64,000 bases of DNA, from positions 10,024,501 through 10,088,500 of the forward strand of contig NC_073351.2 of the NCBI RefSeq assembly GCF_027580225.2, written 5' to 3'. This DNA is from Misgurnus anguillicaudatus (Eukaryota > Chordata > Actinopteri > Cypriniformes > Cobitidae). Under the pieces are notes generated by a model that had not been told where the DNA came from, searched no databases, and saw nothing but the letters and a program-made list of their open reading frames with translations. A program made the position numbers and the translations under genes. Below are positions 10,701 through 22,344 of the stretch, piece after piece (position 1 is the first letter of the stretch; each line of letters opens with the position of its first letter).

Positions 10701-12470
10701 GCAGGATTTGAAATAGAAAGCTGTGGTGTAACTGGGCTGGTACTAAACAAGTCAAATGAAATGAAATAAAGAGTTTTTACTGCTTTAAGGGTTGACAGAG
10801 AACAGAATTTCTTAAAGATGAAGGGTCTTGTCAGGAAACAGGAGAACATAAGTTTTGAAAACAGGAAGCTGACTATGCAGAAATTGTCTCCAACATTATG
10901 CATATGGCCAGAAATTGGGAACACTTCAGATCTTGCGCAGAACTGTCTTTTATTTCAGAAAAATCTGTTGCTAAAATGTACATGAGACAGCAAGTACCAC
11001 ACAACAAAATAAGACAAGAATTATTATCTAACGCATAACCCATCAATCTACAGAGGAATTTAAGATACAACAACAACATTAGAGAATTTTACAAAAAGAT
11101 AACATAGTCGCACTTCATAACCAAGTCAATTCTAGAAAAACAAAGAAGTTGGTGCAAGTAAAAAAGTGTCAAGTGTTAAAAGGTTAAACAGGGTACACTG
11201 CAATAAATGAGTGAACTTTATTTAAGACCTACCCCCATTTTATACTCCATTAAATACACTCATCAAATGTATCTACTGGTCTGCTTGATACTCGGGTTCT
11301 GTTTGGTTGCATTTCAAGACACTTGAAACGTCTGTTTCCACTCCAACAAAACTATCTGATTGTTTATTTTGACAATTAGGTTTTACATCATTCTGTTAAT
11401 ACGATTTCTCTGAGGGCTGAAAAATGCAGGTAAACATCTTGTATTGATGTGCTGTAGGGTTAGACAAAGCTAGTCAAAGTTAATTTAAATGATACAGTAT
11501 GAATAAATCTCATCCCTTATTTTCTTTCCTTGCTGCTGATTAGGGCTGCGATTCTTTTCTGGAGTTACGCAAAGGTGTTGGGAGGCAAAGCCAAAGAGAA
11601 AAATATTTTGATAACAGACTCAAAGGTGAGCCAAGGGTAGACATTTTCTCCATAATACGCATGTCAATAAATTATGCCTTAAACTAGGGAGTAGACTTTA
11701 AGGGATGTGTCTACATTTTCTGTTTATCTCAAAGGGGTGATGATGGGCCATAAATTACAAGAAACAAAATCTTATTGTTGGCTCAGACAAGTGGGCGATG
11801 GACACTGAGTCTTTAAATTCCACCTTGTTATCTGCTAGCATAAGAAGCAAAATCTGTGCCACTTCTAGACATTTTTAATTTCTACACTGAAATGGAGCTG
11901 ATGGGCAATTTGGCCCAATGAGATTGAAAAAATAAAAAAAAACCAACTAACCACTACGCACTCCTGCCTGACCAGCTTTTCCATCAACCCCACTATACCA
12001 TGTACTCCCTTTGCATAGCTGCTGGCGGGTGTCCATCACCACTACCAGGACCGTAAATCACAGCAAAGCTTCGGCAGCCAGACCGTAATCCCTCTCCTGC
12101 TCGTACGACTCTCCGGAAAGACAGCGGCTAACCTGAACTAATGAGACCTGGACTTCAGGGATTAAAGGCAATTATTCTGGGTGGTGTACTAACTTGATGT
12201 CACTAGAGTTACATATGTGTATGTCATGTACAAAAACGTCCAAACTTATGAGACTTCTATTTTCTCTGTTGGAATGAGAAGGACTTCACGGTCCTCATTA
12301 AAAGCATCCTGAAATGCCGCATTGTGGTTCCTGTAATCAGGATGGGCCTGATTAAGTATGCAATGTGATGTATATTTGCCACACTGCACAAGTACATCTC
12401 TCCTGTTCTTTCTGCATGGAAATGAAGTTGGGCATTTATATTTTATACTGAATATTCGCAGTATTTACAA
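7785..12470. other. Non-coding stretch within cdon intron 1, no gene seen
   Basis: This is ordinary-looking intronic DNA without recognisable transposon ends. The ORFs at 8.0-8.6 and 10.3-10.9 kb lack ATG starts with codon support, or homology I can name. Regulatory elements could be present but cannot be recognised from a single sequence. Confidence 0.45.
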
Positions 12471-12477
12471 ATTTATA

Positions 12478-12646
12478 CTAGGGCTGTCAAAAGATTAATC
12501 ATGATTAATCGCATACAAAAAAAAGTTTGTTTTGCATTATATATATGTGTGTGCACTGTGTGTAATTATATATAAATACACACACATGCATGTATGCATT
12601 TAAGAAACATTTACATGTATATATTTTTATTTCAATATATTTTCTA

Positions 12647-12684
<38 letters not shown>

Positions 12685-12796
12685 GTACATAAATAAAAAT
12701 GTTCTAAATATATACATAATAATTACACACAATACACACAAATATATCATGCAAACACAAACTTTTATTTTGTATGCGATTAATCATGATTATTAT
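12478..12796. mobile_element. hAT-like fragment of the GGGCTGTCAA/GATTAATC family with TA microsatellite
   Basis: It starts TAGGGCTGTCAAAAGATTAA with GATTAATCATGATTAATCG. The inverted block ATGCGATTAATCATGATTA lies at 12773-12791. The interior has TGTGTGTGC/TATATATG runs and a (TA)n tract at about 12655-12680. The right terminal GACAGCCC is missing, so this is a truncated copy of the same broad type as the complete element at 27.5 kb. Confidence 0.7.
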
Positions 12797-12896
12797 ACTT
12801 TTTATACTTCAACAAAAGTGCACTTACATGCAAAATCTATTTTTTTATTTGGTTGGCATAAGTAGGTTTTTACATTACTAAAAATAACTATGTAAA

Positions 12897-12966
12897 TATT
12901 GATAATCGTGGCGATTTTGGTCACTATAACTGTAATGTAAAAATTTTATATTGTTTCATCTCTAAA
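12897..12966. repeat. Right-end fragment of the GATGGGA-type hAT element
   Basis: The words GATAATCGTGG, TTTGGTCACTATAA and TTTCATCTCTA parallel the right part of the complete element at 46410-46836 in the same order. Only the terminal 70 or so bases remain. Confidence 0.55.
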
Positions 12967-13017
12967 TAACATAGCAAATATGTCAATGTTTTAACACAAT
13001 AATTTTAATTTGGCCTT

Positions 13018-13352
13018 TAAAAGGGACATTTCACCCAAAAATAGGAATTAATTTACTCACCCTTCTGTTCTTTCAAAGTATGTTCTTCTTTCTACCATGA
13101 AACACAAAAAGAGTTGTTAGGTTGAATGTAATAACCGACAGACTCAGACTTAATTGTATGACATTGATACAGGTCTGGGATGACATGGAGAGTATTTATT
13201 TAATCCAAAGTGACTAAGAATGCATTCAAGGTATAAAAATGTTATCAGTACGTGTGTTACAGGGGTTTGAACCCATAACCTTTCTGATGGTAACACAATG
13301 CTGTTCCAGTTAGGACACAGGAACAGTGTATTTTTGGGTGAACTATTCCTAG
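13018..13352. mobile_element. Abundant fish MITE (GGGACATTTCACCC ends) split by a SINE
   Basis: The left end AAAGGGACATTTCACCCAAA and the right end TTTTTGGGTGAACTATTCC are inverted. The interior carries ATTTACTCACCCTTCTG, the hallmark of a very common teleost short element. The middle is interrupted by a tRNA-derived SINE on the opposite strand. Confidence 0.75.
13188..13325 (-). mobile_element. tRNA-derived SINE, minus strand
   Basis: Read on the minus strand, a tRNA-like head (GTCCTAACTGGAACAGC) is followed by a near-consensus RNA polymerase III B box GGTTCAAACC (13264-13273). A SINE tail with CACTTTGGATTAAATAAA, resembling the CGCTTTGGATAAAAG motif of cyprinid SINEs, comes next. It sits inside the MITE at 13018-13352. 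Confidence 0.7.
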
Positions 13353-15705
13353 AACTTTTCTGTACTTTATAATTACGTTAATTTTATAATATTCCATAAT
13401 TGCATCAAAATTTTAAAATCTAAATATTTTAAGAGCGGCAAGGTACAAATATTTTAAGAGAGCTATCTATTCTGAATCAGTTCCCTTTATAAATAAATAA
13501 ACAAATAATATTTTGATGATCAATAGATAATCACTAAAGAGATTTTTAGATAGTAGCTGACTTTGTGATATATTACATTTATTAAAATATTTTAATAAAA
13601 ATATCTGTAGTATAATTAATATTTGAATTTGTATTTGATGCATTTTACTTAAATCAGAACAAAGCTTTTTTGGTTAAAATGATTCTAAAATAATTGTTAT
13701 AATAATTTTAGAACAAATACATAAATATCAAAATATATATTAAATAGTATCTAAACGCATATATAAAACAAAAAACACATACACATTTATTTCATTGCAC
13801 AACTATCTATATGCAGAAAGATACTATTTCAGCTCTTCATTTATGGTCAACAGGAGCTGTGGTAGCAAGAGAGCAAGATCATAGCCCCAAGCCATATAAA
13901 CCTCTAAACCACAAAGCCATACGAATTCACTTTCATGTCCCCTGTTTAGGGTGGGGTTAAAAAGCTGCTGAACATTTGTGGAGCAACAGAGGCAGGGCCA
14001 AAATGAATCCCTAAATACACTTTGACTGCCCCCTCTCTGACTGTCAAACTCTCTCTTTCATTGGCCTACCATGCCAATATGTATTTATATGTGTGATTTA
14101 TACATTTAATTACAAAAAAGAAGATGCGGCTCAAACTGCCAGGCTCTTCCATCTAAAATCCCACCTGTCCACTCCACTCCAGACTTATATCAAGCTCGGT
14201 CCCAACTACAGAGATAAGGTTGATATTTTCCCATGTATTGATCAAAGCACAGCTCCAAACTTGCATACTAACAACAGACCACCAGAATGACTGGAAGGCC
14301 ATCACTAGGTCCGAATCATTACACGTGCTTACATTCAAATTGGCCACTTAGCATACCTTTTCAACAGCCCCATGTGTTTATCATTACCCAGAACTCTCTA
14401 AACGGCCAAACATTATTCTAGCTCTCTAAATAGCACGGCAGTGTTTAGCTCCGGTCTGTTCTGGATAACCAATGCCCTGCTAATGATTTATAAATGCTCG
14501 TAATTAGCGAGGAAACACTGATGGGTCACGACTATAAAAATCACAAGATATCATTAAACCATTTGATTGATCGCAAAAGAAATATAAACATAAAGGAAAA
14601 AGCTTCAAATTAACTTTTTTTTGGTTAGGCAAATGTTTGGTTGCGAATACTGTGACCTCAAAAACTATAAGCAATCTTTCGAAGGATATTACTTAACAGG
14701 AAGTACTTTTTTGTATTCCCAGGACAAAACATAGACTGAGAGCTTCTCTGAAGATCCCACCTGTGGCTTAATGTCCTTTTTGTCAGTAAAAATATACAGG
14801 ACAGTGTTGAGAATTGTTACTTCGTCCGTCTTTTAAGTGCAGCCCCTATGTAAGAAAAGTCTGTTTGAAACAGCAGTGATATCCGGGCATCATCACACTG
14901 CAGTAGCAGAAAGAAAATAAACAAGGATCTCATCTGATATGAGGGAGCTTAATAAACAGTATCAGTAAATGATCAAAGGAACCGACAGGACAAGATGTCA
15001 TCCTTTTCATGGTAAAACATTATCATGAATGTAAATTAAAACTATGATTCAGTTGCTTAGTACCTATTAAGGGTAAAAATTAACTACCAAATGCCTTTAA
15101 ACTACCAATATATTGTATAATTTATTCTGGCACAACAACAATGACTGCAAAACTTCAGCCTCAGACTTGAGTAAATAAATGGACACTAAACAACTAAAAT
15201 TAATCCTAAACTAACAGGCTAGATTAATCCCAACTAAGCAAAAAACAGTAATGAACAGCAAAATATGACAACACTTTTGTTATAAAAATGCACATTCATA
15301 TATTGTGACCCTGCCTTTGAAGTCATTTTTTGTGTGATTTACTGATTTACGTCTACATAAAATCGTGTAAAGAACATTCTGTAAAAATATAACCTTATTT
15401 AATATTGACTGAGGTCATGTCAAAGATTGAAAACCATGCAAAATGAACGGTTTTCAAATCAAATCTGATATTCATCTCAGAATTTGAATTTGAAACTTTA
15501 GCCTAAATTTCACAGACAGGGTCATATCTATAAACCATGCACACAAACCCCTTCATTAGGATAAATGAAGTTTTCCAGTGATACATATTAGAAAGCAAAT
15601 TCTCACACGATGCTTGTATCAGTTTGCTCGCCTGCAAAGCTGCTTGCGCAATCTCGCAATGCTTAAATAACTTCACTACAATTCGATTTAAAAGGTTATT
15701 CTATA
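13353..15705. other. Very AT-rich non-coding stretch, no gene seen
   Basis: Poly-A/T and TATA-rich DNA dominates at 13.4-13.8 kb, followed by plain intronic sequence. No transposon ends or exons were recognised. Confidence 0.45.
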
Positions 15706-15746
15706 ACGCTTTATAATAAGGTTGCATTTGTTAACATTAACTAATG

Positions 15747-16009
15747 CAGTGTTTCTCGAAGTTTTTCAGTGTGCAGCCCCCCTTGTGTACGGTGCCCCCC
15801 ATAGAAAATTTATGACAAAAAACAGTTCTAAAACTTAACATTTTAATTAAACAAAAATTAAATTATACAAAGTAGTGCTGTTGGTTAGTAGCCTTATTTT
15901 TTTAGGTTTAATTACACAGAATTCATGATAAATCAATGCATTTTATAAAATCTCATTAAACTGGGGCCCCCCTGGCACCATCTCGCGGCCCCCAGTTTGA
16001 GAACCACTG
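15747..16009. mobile_element. hAT MITE with perfect 8-bp target duplication
   Basis: The termini CAGTGTTTCTC and GAGAACCACTG form a hAT-type inverted pair (CAGTGGTTCTC class). The flanks are identical: AACTAATG at 15739-15746 and 16010-16017. The element has C/G-run subterminal sequence (GCCCCCC and GGCCCCC). No coding capacity. Confidence 0.92.
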
Positions 16010-16026
16010 AACTAATGCATTAGCTA

Positions 16027-16238
16027 CACTGTAAAAAAAACTTTGCTGCCTTAGAGTTTTTTGTTGAATCAACTAAGACTTACAAGTCATGTCAACAAAG
16101 ATGAGTTGTCATAACTTATAAAATGTAGTTGAGAAAAGACATCTCTAGTCAAGATAAATACTAGCAAGTTGGAATGACTTGTAAATCCGAGTTAATTCAA
16201 CAAAAAACTTTAAGGCAGCAAAGTCTTTTTTTACAGTG
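16027..16238. mobile_element. TA-flanked palindromic MITE (CACTGTAAAAAA family)
   Basis: The ends CACTGTAAAAAAAACTTTGC and GCAAAGTCTTTTTTTACAGTG are inverted, and TA stands on both sides (16025-16026, 16239-16240). The interior carries degenerate inverted blocks of the AAGTTGA/ACTTGTAA type. Related copies lie at 55.0, 55.3 and 61.8 kb. Confidence 0.88.
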
Positions 16239-16455
16239 TAACAATGAACAATACTTCTACAGCATTTATTAATCTTAGTTCATGTTCATTTTAGCATTTA
16301 CAAATACATTTTTTAAATCAAAAGTTGTAACTGTTAACATTGCTCATGTTAGTCCTTAGTGCATTAACTAAAGGTTTCAAATGCTGACAATCTATATTGC
16401 TCAATGCTCATAACGCATTTACTAATGTTAACACATACAACCTGTAAAGTGTTAC

Positions 16456-18779
16456 TGTGGTTATTCAGTTCAAATACTTTTTAATAAAAAAAGTAAATAT
16501 CATACCAAAATTAGTTACTCCCAGTACAGACCAAACACCCTAAACAAGGAACCACAACAACAAAACCGCAACCCAAATAAATGTACTTTACTTTTCAATA
16601 TACTTTCGACAATTCTAACTGTGCCGTTCCCTTTTTTGTTATAAAGATATGTTGGGCATATGTTTCAACCATCAGTACTGTTGTCTTCCTCACTATATTT
16701 TATTCTGACAGAGCGAAAGAGCAAACAGGTGAAAGAGAACAAGCTGAATTATACGTGACCGAGCTCAACATTCCTGCCTGGACGAAAATAAAGACATGAT
16801 AAATGCCGACCTCCTGTCCTACGTTCTCATCCGCTCCATCCATGGCGCAGTTTACCACAACAAAACTTCACCGCAGTTTTCACATAACTGTTCGGGACAG
16901 CCGAAAGCTGCGAATGTAACAAAAATTTTTTATTGATAGTTCAGACACTCATTCATTAAACTTGCCTTTCCCCGGACTGCGCTTTTTAAAACTTTTATTG
17001 TGTTGGTATCTTGAGACGATCTCTCGGTCTCTTTTGCTCCCAAGCAGAAAGCATGAAGGCTTTGTTATCCGGCAGTCATGTTGTCCTAACCTCTCTGATC
17101 AGACAAAAGACACTCACATGCCACATGTAGGCATCCATTTACGCCTCTTTAGAAAAACATCATCAAAAGAGTCATTACATCCCACAGGACGAACAATAGA
17201 GAGAGATACACACCAATATCTACTCTCAGAATCATAAACATCGGTTGGCATAAAAACGTTAAACAAACAGTCACAGTTAAAACCCATATTTCAACAAATC
17301 ACCTGTATGAGTTTAACTATTTTGCGATCGAAAATGTAATGGGTCAGAATGTTCAAACTTTTACGTAAGCTTAGAGGTTTATATAAAACACATCATTCAT
17401 GAGTTAATGTTTTCCAATATCTTGCAAACAACAACAACAAAATTTATGCAAAAATTTTGTGATATTTTGGCAATAAAAGGGATATTCTTTAAAAAAAATG
17501 CACCTACACTAATAACGTATCAATAAAACAAGTATTTGCAAACAAAATACAGTAGTGGCAATGTCTTACAAATAAATGTAAAATAAAAAATGATGTTTCT
17601 GTTTTAATTCTGAAATTAAAGTATTCATTAGGTCAAGTTATTTTATTATTATTTAAAATGCAATAACTCATTTTGATGCCGCTCTACCCCTTTGAAAGCT
17701 TTCACTACATTGCATTGTCTTTCATTGTAAGGCCATTTATTTTCGGGAGCAAAAAGTTGGTTTCTGTCTCACAGGTATCTCATTTCAAAGACCTGTTGTG
17801 TTTAGGGTCTGACCAATACATATTGTGGTCCGTTTCCATCAAGAAACATAATTAAGCTAGTCTAGTGGTAAAGGAACCCTGCTGGGCTTGAATAACCCTC
17901 TTTCCATATCAATAAGACATAAGATAAGCGAATTATCATTAATAAATCACTGAGAAGGAGTAGAGTATGCATTCAGTGTCAAGTTGTGCGTGCGTTTACA
18001 GAGGAAATCCAGCAGTGATATTATTGTGTGATGTTTACAAGTTCAGTGGTGTATTTACATACAGAATGTGATCCTCACCATGAACAGGCAACCTTTCCTA
18101 TTAAGACCCCCACATGATCCTTTTACCACATTATCAACAAACAAAACACTTGTCACATAGGAACTTTTTCTGAATATTTTGATGCTCTATAAATTTACAA
18201 GCGGCCCCCTTTCTGGAATGTGAAAAAGCAACATGAAACCATGTTTTGTTCATACAGCTACAGTTATTATAGTCAGTTTGAGAAAACAACCCTAATGAGA
18301 TGCACAAAGTTTCTATACTTAACACTTAAACTTTATATAGGCTACATGAAAAGAGTTTGTTAACTGTAACACACATAAACAAATTTGGTGTTTATGCATC
18401 CAAAAATATAAAAGACTTTATATTTGGTTAATTTAACACAGTTTTGCATTTACACCAAGCTTCATCTTGTAACTTTGTTTCTATATCCTAAAACATTTTT
18501 ATTTGATCTTTTACACTTATAACTTTGTTTCAAGCTTAAATGCAGGATTGTTTGAATGGTTATTACGTTATCATACTAGTTGCATTTAGAAAAAATTCCC
18601 GAGGTTATTACTTGACACTTTACAAAACTTCGGCAACGTTTACAGTAAATGTAAAGTTTGTTGGAAACTTTTTCTAACCCATGAAAGTAACACAATGTTT
18701 ACTCTCAGGGACACGAGATCCTCCTGCATTCCTAAACAACAAAAAGCAAACACGTTACAAAGTATAGGTTTCCCCTAAA
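16456..18779. other. Non-coding stretch within cdon intron 1, no gene seen
   Basis: AT-rich plain sequence. A minus-strand ATG in good context lies at 16841-16843, but its reading (MDGADENVGQE) ends without a convincing donor or homology. No transposon ends noted. Confidence 0.4.
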
Positions 18780-19215
18780 CTTTACCGTATGCAGTTTACA
18801 GTTAAGGCTAACGGGACAGTTCGGGTTTTGTAGCGTCGCGTGCAATATAAACGGTACAATACACATCAACTTTAACGCTGGTATTCCAAAGGGGGTCTTT
18901 TAGTGCGTGGCGGTGCCTGAAGAAACCCTTTCATCGGAGTCTGTTCTTACCTCTTACGGGAGGGCAAAAGCTGCGACCAGCCGTACGCGCTAGAAGTAAA
19001 ACACATTTTCCTGATGGCAAATCCGCACGGGGCCCTCCATTAGACACGGGCGCAAAGTGCACGAAAACCAGGAATAAGTAACGACACACAGCGTCTCTCC
19101 CTCTCTGTCTGTCTTGCGCGCGGGCGCCGTCTCGAGCTGAAGATCGCGGTCACTTCGTGGCGCTGAAGGTATGAACGCGCGAACGCCGCGGAGTCAAGAC
19201 TTCAGATCCTAGCGA
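18780..19215. promoter_or_regulatory. cdon: CpG-rich patch, candidate cdon promoter
   Basis: CG dinucleotides are clearly denser here (CGCGCGGGCGCCGTCTCGAG, CGCGCGAACGCCGCGGAG) than anywhere nearby. On the minus strand the patch ends downstream in a strong splice donor. A plus-strand donor-like site (GAAG|GTATGA at 19168/19169) also allows a divergent transcript. A pair of microsatellites begins immediately to the right. The assignment to cdon is positional. Confidence 0.45.
18951..19180 (-). other. cdon: Predicted cdon 5'UTR exon 1 (5' end uncertain)
   Basis: On the minus strand the CpG-rich patch ends in CCCGTAAGAG|GTAAGAACAG, a near-perfect donor with the junction between 18951 and 18950. 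The next acceptor that makes sense is that of exon 2, some 18 kb away. The proposed exon contains a short upstream ORF of 16 codons beginning MEGPVRIC and ending in TAG. A second ATG runs open into the junction but has no homology that I recognise. The transcription start cannot be seen; the upper bound is arbitrary within the CpG patch. Confidence 0.42.
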
Positions 19216-19252
19216 AGTTATGTTTGTAGTAAATGAACCCTACCCGTCTAAC

Positions 19253-19256
<4 letters not shown>

Positions 19257-19323
<67 letters not shown>
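19257..19323. repeat. Compound (TC)n(AC)n microsatellite
   Basis: An uninterrupted TC run is followed directly by an AC run. It gives low-complexity readings in several frames that are not proteins. Confidence 0.95.
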
Positions 19324-19325
<2 letters not shown>

Positions 19326-19419
19326 CTTGCGCACACACACATGGAGAAAGAGGAGGGGGGATCAGATTGCTCAGCAGATCGTCAGAAGAGGAATGTTCCA
19401 GCCCCACAGCTCTGAACTG

Positions 19420-19422
<3 letters not shown>

Positions 19423-19489
<67 letters not shown>
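19423..19489. repeat. (GA)n microsatellite
   Basis: A perfect GA run of about 67 bases lies close to the TC/AC tract on the upstream side of the CpG patch. Confidence 0.95.
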
Positions 19490-19490
<1 letters not shown>

Positions 19491-19679
19491 ATTATAAAGC
19501 CCTGAAATACCAATAGTTGAGTAAAGAAACAATTCCCCTCTCAACTGATTGAGAGCTTCAGTCCTGATGTTTCATTAACATCTACTAATGCTCATTATCA
19601 CTGATGCTCTGAACAGTCGAACCAAATTTGAGATGTTTTCAGCTGTAACAAAACAATCGGCTTTCGTGGATCAAACTCT

Positions 19680-20060
19680 GCAAAGAATCAATAACAACAG
19701 TCCTTTTACAGTAGTTTATTTCTAAAAAAACAAGCTAAATAAATAACAAGTAAATTACCTCAGTTCAAATCATAAAGCGTATTAAAAACTACACTGAGCT
19801 AACGTTACAGTATAAAATGTGTACTTTATAATGTATACAATATTATAGCTACAGATCCGCTGCCAAACCTCCCTTCACAAAGTAGTGATTCATGACCGCC
19901 GTGTCTTCTCGTCTTTTGGAAACAAAACGTTTGTTATTTTCAAGGTATTTGTTCCATAGTTCAGTTTAGCCACTAGTCAGGCTATTAAACAAACAGAGAC
20001 TGGAAGTTAAGTTCAGTCCAGACGCGTAACCTACCTACACGTTTTGCCCGAAGTTTAGGT
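19680..20060. repeat. Dispersed repeat shared with the right edge of the window
   Basis: Blocks such as CAGTAGTTTATTTCTA, GTTTGTTATTTTCAAGG, CAGTTTAGCCACTAGTCAG and AACAAACAGAGACTGGAAG recur in the same order and orientation, diverged, at about 63785-64000. That shows a dispersed repeat. Ends not determined. Confidence 0.65.
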
Positions 20061-20247
20061 CTGGCTAGTGAGGGATCTGTTGCTAACATTGTATACATTA
20101 ATTGTACACAGCAGTGTTATAGTTGATATGCTTTAGCTATGATTTGAACTATGATCTACTGGCCTCCCATCATCGTGATGCCCCCAGCCAATGTCTGATC
20201 AGCGACCAGCGACTGCTTCCCTTTATTTCTAAATCTTTAATTTTTAA

Positions 20248-21307
20248 AGGACAAGTTCAGTATTTTACACTTAAAGCAACACTATGTAGTTTTTTTACCT
20301 TTAAATAATGTCTCTAAAATTATTTCAGTGATAGAACTGGATAAATTGTACTGTTGCTGCAACCTGAGCAGCCTCCTAGCTGCTACAAGCACACTCTGAA
20401 AGTGGCGGTGGAGGGTAGAGCACACAGCCCCGCCCCTCCCCCTGCCTGCAGAAGAGTGTCTAATACCAGGCACTGTTGCGCTTTTCAACCACATGGGGGA
20501 GCTGTAAGTCATTTTTACATGGAAACTACATAGTGTTGCTTTAAAGCCCTGTTTTCAGATTGTTTATGATGAAATAGAACGGTTTTGACTGAAATTTCAA
20601 CATATGCGGCTGCCCCGAGAATTTTCGGGTGTTTGTTGTATCAACCTCCACCTCTACAATGGCTGAATAGGTGCACTGGAACAATCCTTCCTAAAATGCA
20701 TTAAACTTTCGTTTACAAAGACGTGAAACTCACCGAGTGGTCAGAGGTGTTCACTGATGTGCTCACACAGAGGTCGCTGCAAGGGATGCTTTCCAACAGG
20801 TTTTATCATAGTTTTTGTCTAACTCCATTGACTTGTATTAGATGTGCTGTGAGGTACGGTATTACTCCACGCTGGGAACGTTGTTTGTATTCTTGCAATT
20901 TGCAGGCGGATTATCGCCACCAACTGGGCTGGAGTGTCTATTATTCAAGCTCTAAGCGGAAGAATGTACGGGTGTGAGGCGTTTGGAATAATAGGTCCAC
21001 AAGTTTACAACGAATGCTAAAACAGCTGTTGGAATGCGTCTTTTGCGGCGATTTTTGTGTGGGCATGTCGGTGAACACCCCTGACCACTCGGTGAGTTTC
21101 ACGTCTTTGTAAACGAAAGTTTAATGCATTTTAGGATAGATTGTTCCAGTGCACCTATATACACATTATAGAGGGGGGAGGTGAAACAACAAATACCCGA
21201 AAATTCTCGGGCCAGCCGCATATGTCGAAATTTAAGTTAAAACCGTTCTATTTCATCACAAACAATCTGATAACAGGGCTTTAAGTGTGAAATATCGTAC
21301 TTGTCCT
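20248..21307. mobile_element. TTAA-flanked palindromic DNA element with a nested MITE
   Basis: The outer ends AGGACAAGTTCAGTATTTTA and, inverted, AGGACAAGTACGATATTTCA are flanked by TTAA (20244-20247, 21308-21311), the target of piggyBac/Kolobok-type transposition. The arms continue for over 200 bp (for example CGAGAATTTTCGGGTGTTTG against its complement). The centre (about 20770-21050) is unique and non-coding. Confidence 0.85.
20275..20540. mobile_element. TTAA MITE (AGCAACACTATGTAG ends) nested in the previous element
   Basis: The ends AGCAACACTATGTAGTTT and AAACTACATAGTGTTGCT are inverted and exactly flanked by TTAA (20271-20274, 20541-20544). A C-rich core with CCCCGCCCCTCCCCC is typical of a widespread fish family. 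It interrupts the left arm of the 20248-21307 element. Confidence 0.92.
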
Positions 21308-21619
21308 TTAACAAATCTTATAGTATAGTATTTTTTTCTACTGGATTGCCTAACTCTTCCCAGCGACAACCAACCGTTTCTTTTTATATTTAAATGAATA
21401 AAGAGCAACTATGGTCCGAAAAGGTACATACACCAAAGTAAACGATGACACAAGATATCGTCTCCAACATAAATCTCTTTTCTTGGACTACAACAAACAC
21501 ACGGATTGTATGCAACAGTTTACTTTCTGTGATTGGTGATGTAGAAAAGACATACATTATCATAATTCCTCACACTTTGACTCACAAGCTGACTCAAACT
21601 CCTGTTATCAACCAAATCT

Positions 21620-22000
21620 TTCAAACATGTTAAGGAGCGTCACATTTCCGGCTGAAGTCAGAGGTATTTAGGCCAATCACAGCGTACAGATTAGCTGGCC
21701 AATCAGGGACACAGAGCTTTTTAGATCAATGAGTTTTGTACAAAATCAATATGTTTGAGGAAGGCAGGATATCTGGGGCTACAAAAATGTACGGTAAAAT
21801 AATGTATTTTTTAACCATAAACCACATGAACACATTGTATTATACCAAATACATAAAGTAACATTGTTTTAAGCAATGAAATCGATGCCTTTTAAAACTT
21901 TTAATTCCATAAAATTTTATAATAAAGTATTCAATATCCTCTATTCATGAATATCATTAATGTGACCTTTTACGTCATTCCAGTTGCCTGCCGCCATCTT
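21620..22000. repeat. Probable dispersed cyprinid repeat
   Basis: GCCAATCACAGCGTACAGATT, followed by ATGTATTTTTTAACCATAAA and CATTGTATTATACCAAATAC, resembles a common cyprinid repeat as I recall it. No termini could be fixed. Confidence 0.35.
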
Positions 22001-22344
22001 GAGTACCTACCGAGTACCAGTAGGCTACTGACAAGCATTGGCTAGCTTGCTATGATTAATGGGTTTCTTATCTTTTACTGGCTATGATTCTTACGGATAC
22101 AGGAATGGCTACGAAAGACAACATTTCGCACCTGGACTGTCATGAAACGAAACGCTACCAAATACCTTGGTTAGGGTGTGATGCATACTCGATCCCTGAT
22201 GCGTTCTTCCGCTGCTACCGAACTCTCATATGAGGCTTCTTTTTGAACTAGAAGGTCAGCATTGTTTTTCACTTGCGACAAAGCAACAACGTCACCTTTC
22301 CACGTGACCACGCCGGAGCTCGCCCTGTTCAAAACATTCAACAA

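Larger units (their letters stand above)
15706..16455. mobile_element. Host dispersed repeat (TTATAATAAGGTT...) carrying two nested insertions
   Basis: The left part, CTTTATAATAAGGTTGC with TTAACATTAACTAATG, and the right part, ACTAATGTTAACACATACAA ending CTGTAAAGTGTTAC, are inverted counterparts. This is a well-spread cyprinid repeat. It is interrupted at 15747-16009 and at 16027-16238. Removing both restores a continuous repeat. A further fragment of the family lies at 42790-42945. Confidence 0.75.
889..18950 (-). other. cdon: Proposed cdon intron 1 (about 18 kb)
   Basis: This is the stretch between the proposed 5'UTR exon and exon 2. A large first intron is usual in this gene family. I found no coding exon of any gene in it, only the repeats listed separately and long plain stretches. 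If transcription really starts elsewhere, for example closer to exon 2, this would be upstream intergenic DNA instead. Confidence 0.5.

Noticed and set aside
13188..13325. Functional tRNA gene
   Set aside because: Degenerate A box and no cloverleaf-compatible acceptor stem; it is a SINE within a MITE. Same for 48407-48516.
16800..16850. Minus ATG in good Kozak context (MDGADENVGQE)
   Set aside because: No donor of quality follows, and no homology recognised.
19220..19516. Ser/Leu-His-Thr-Glu-Arg rich readings
   Set aside because: Simple translation of TC, AC and GA microsatellites.
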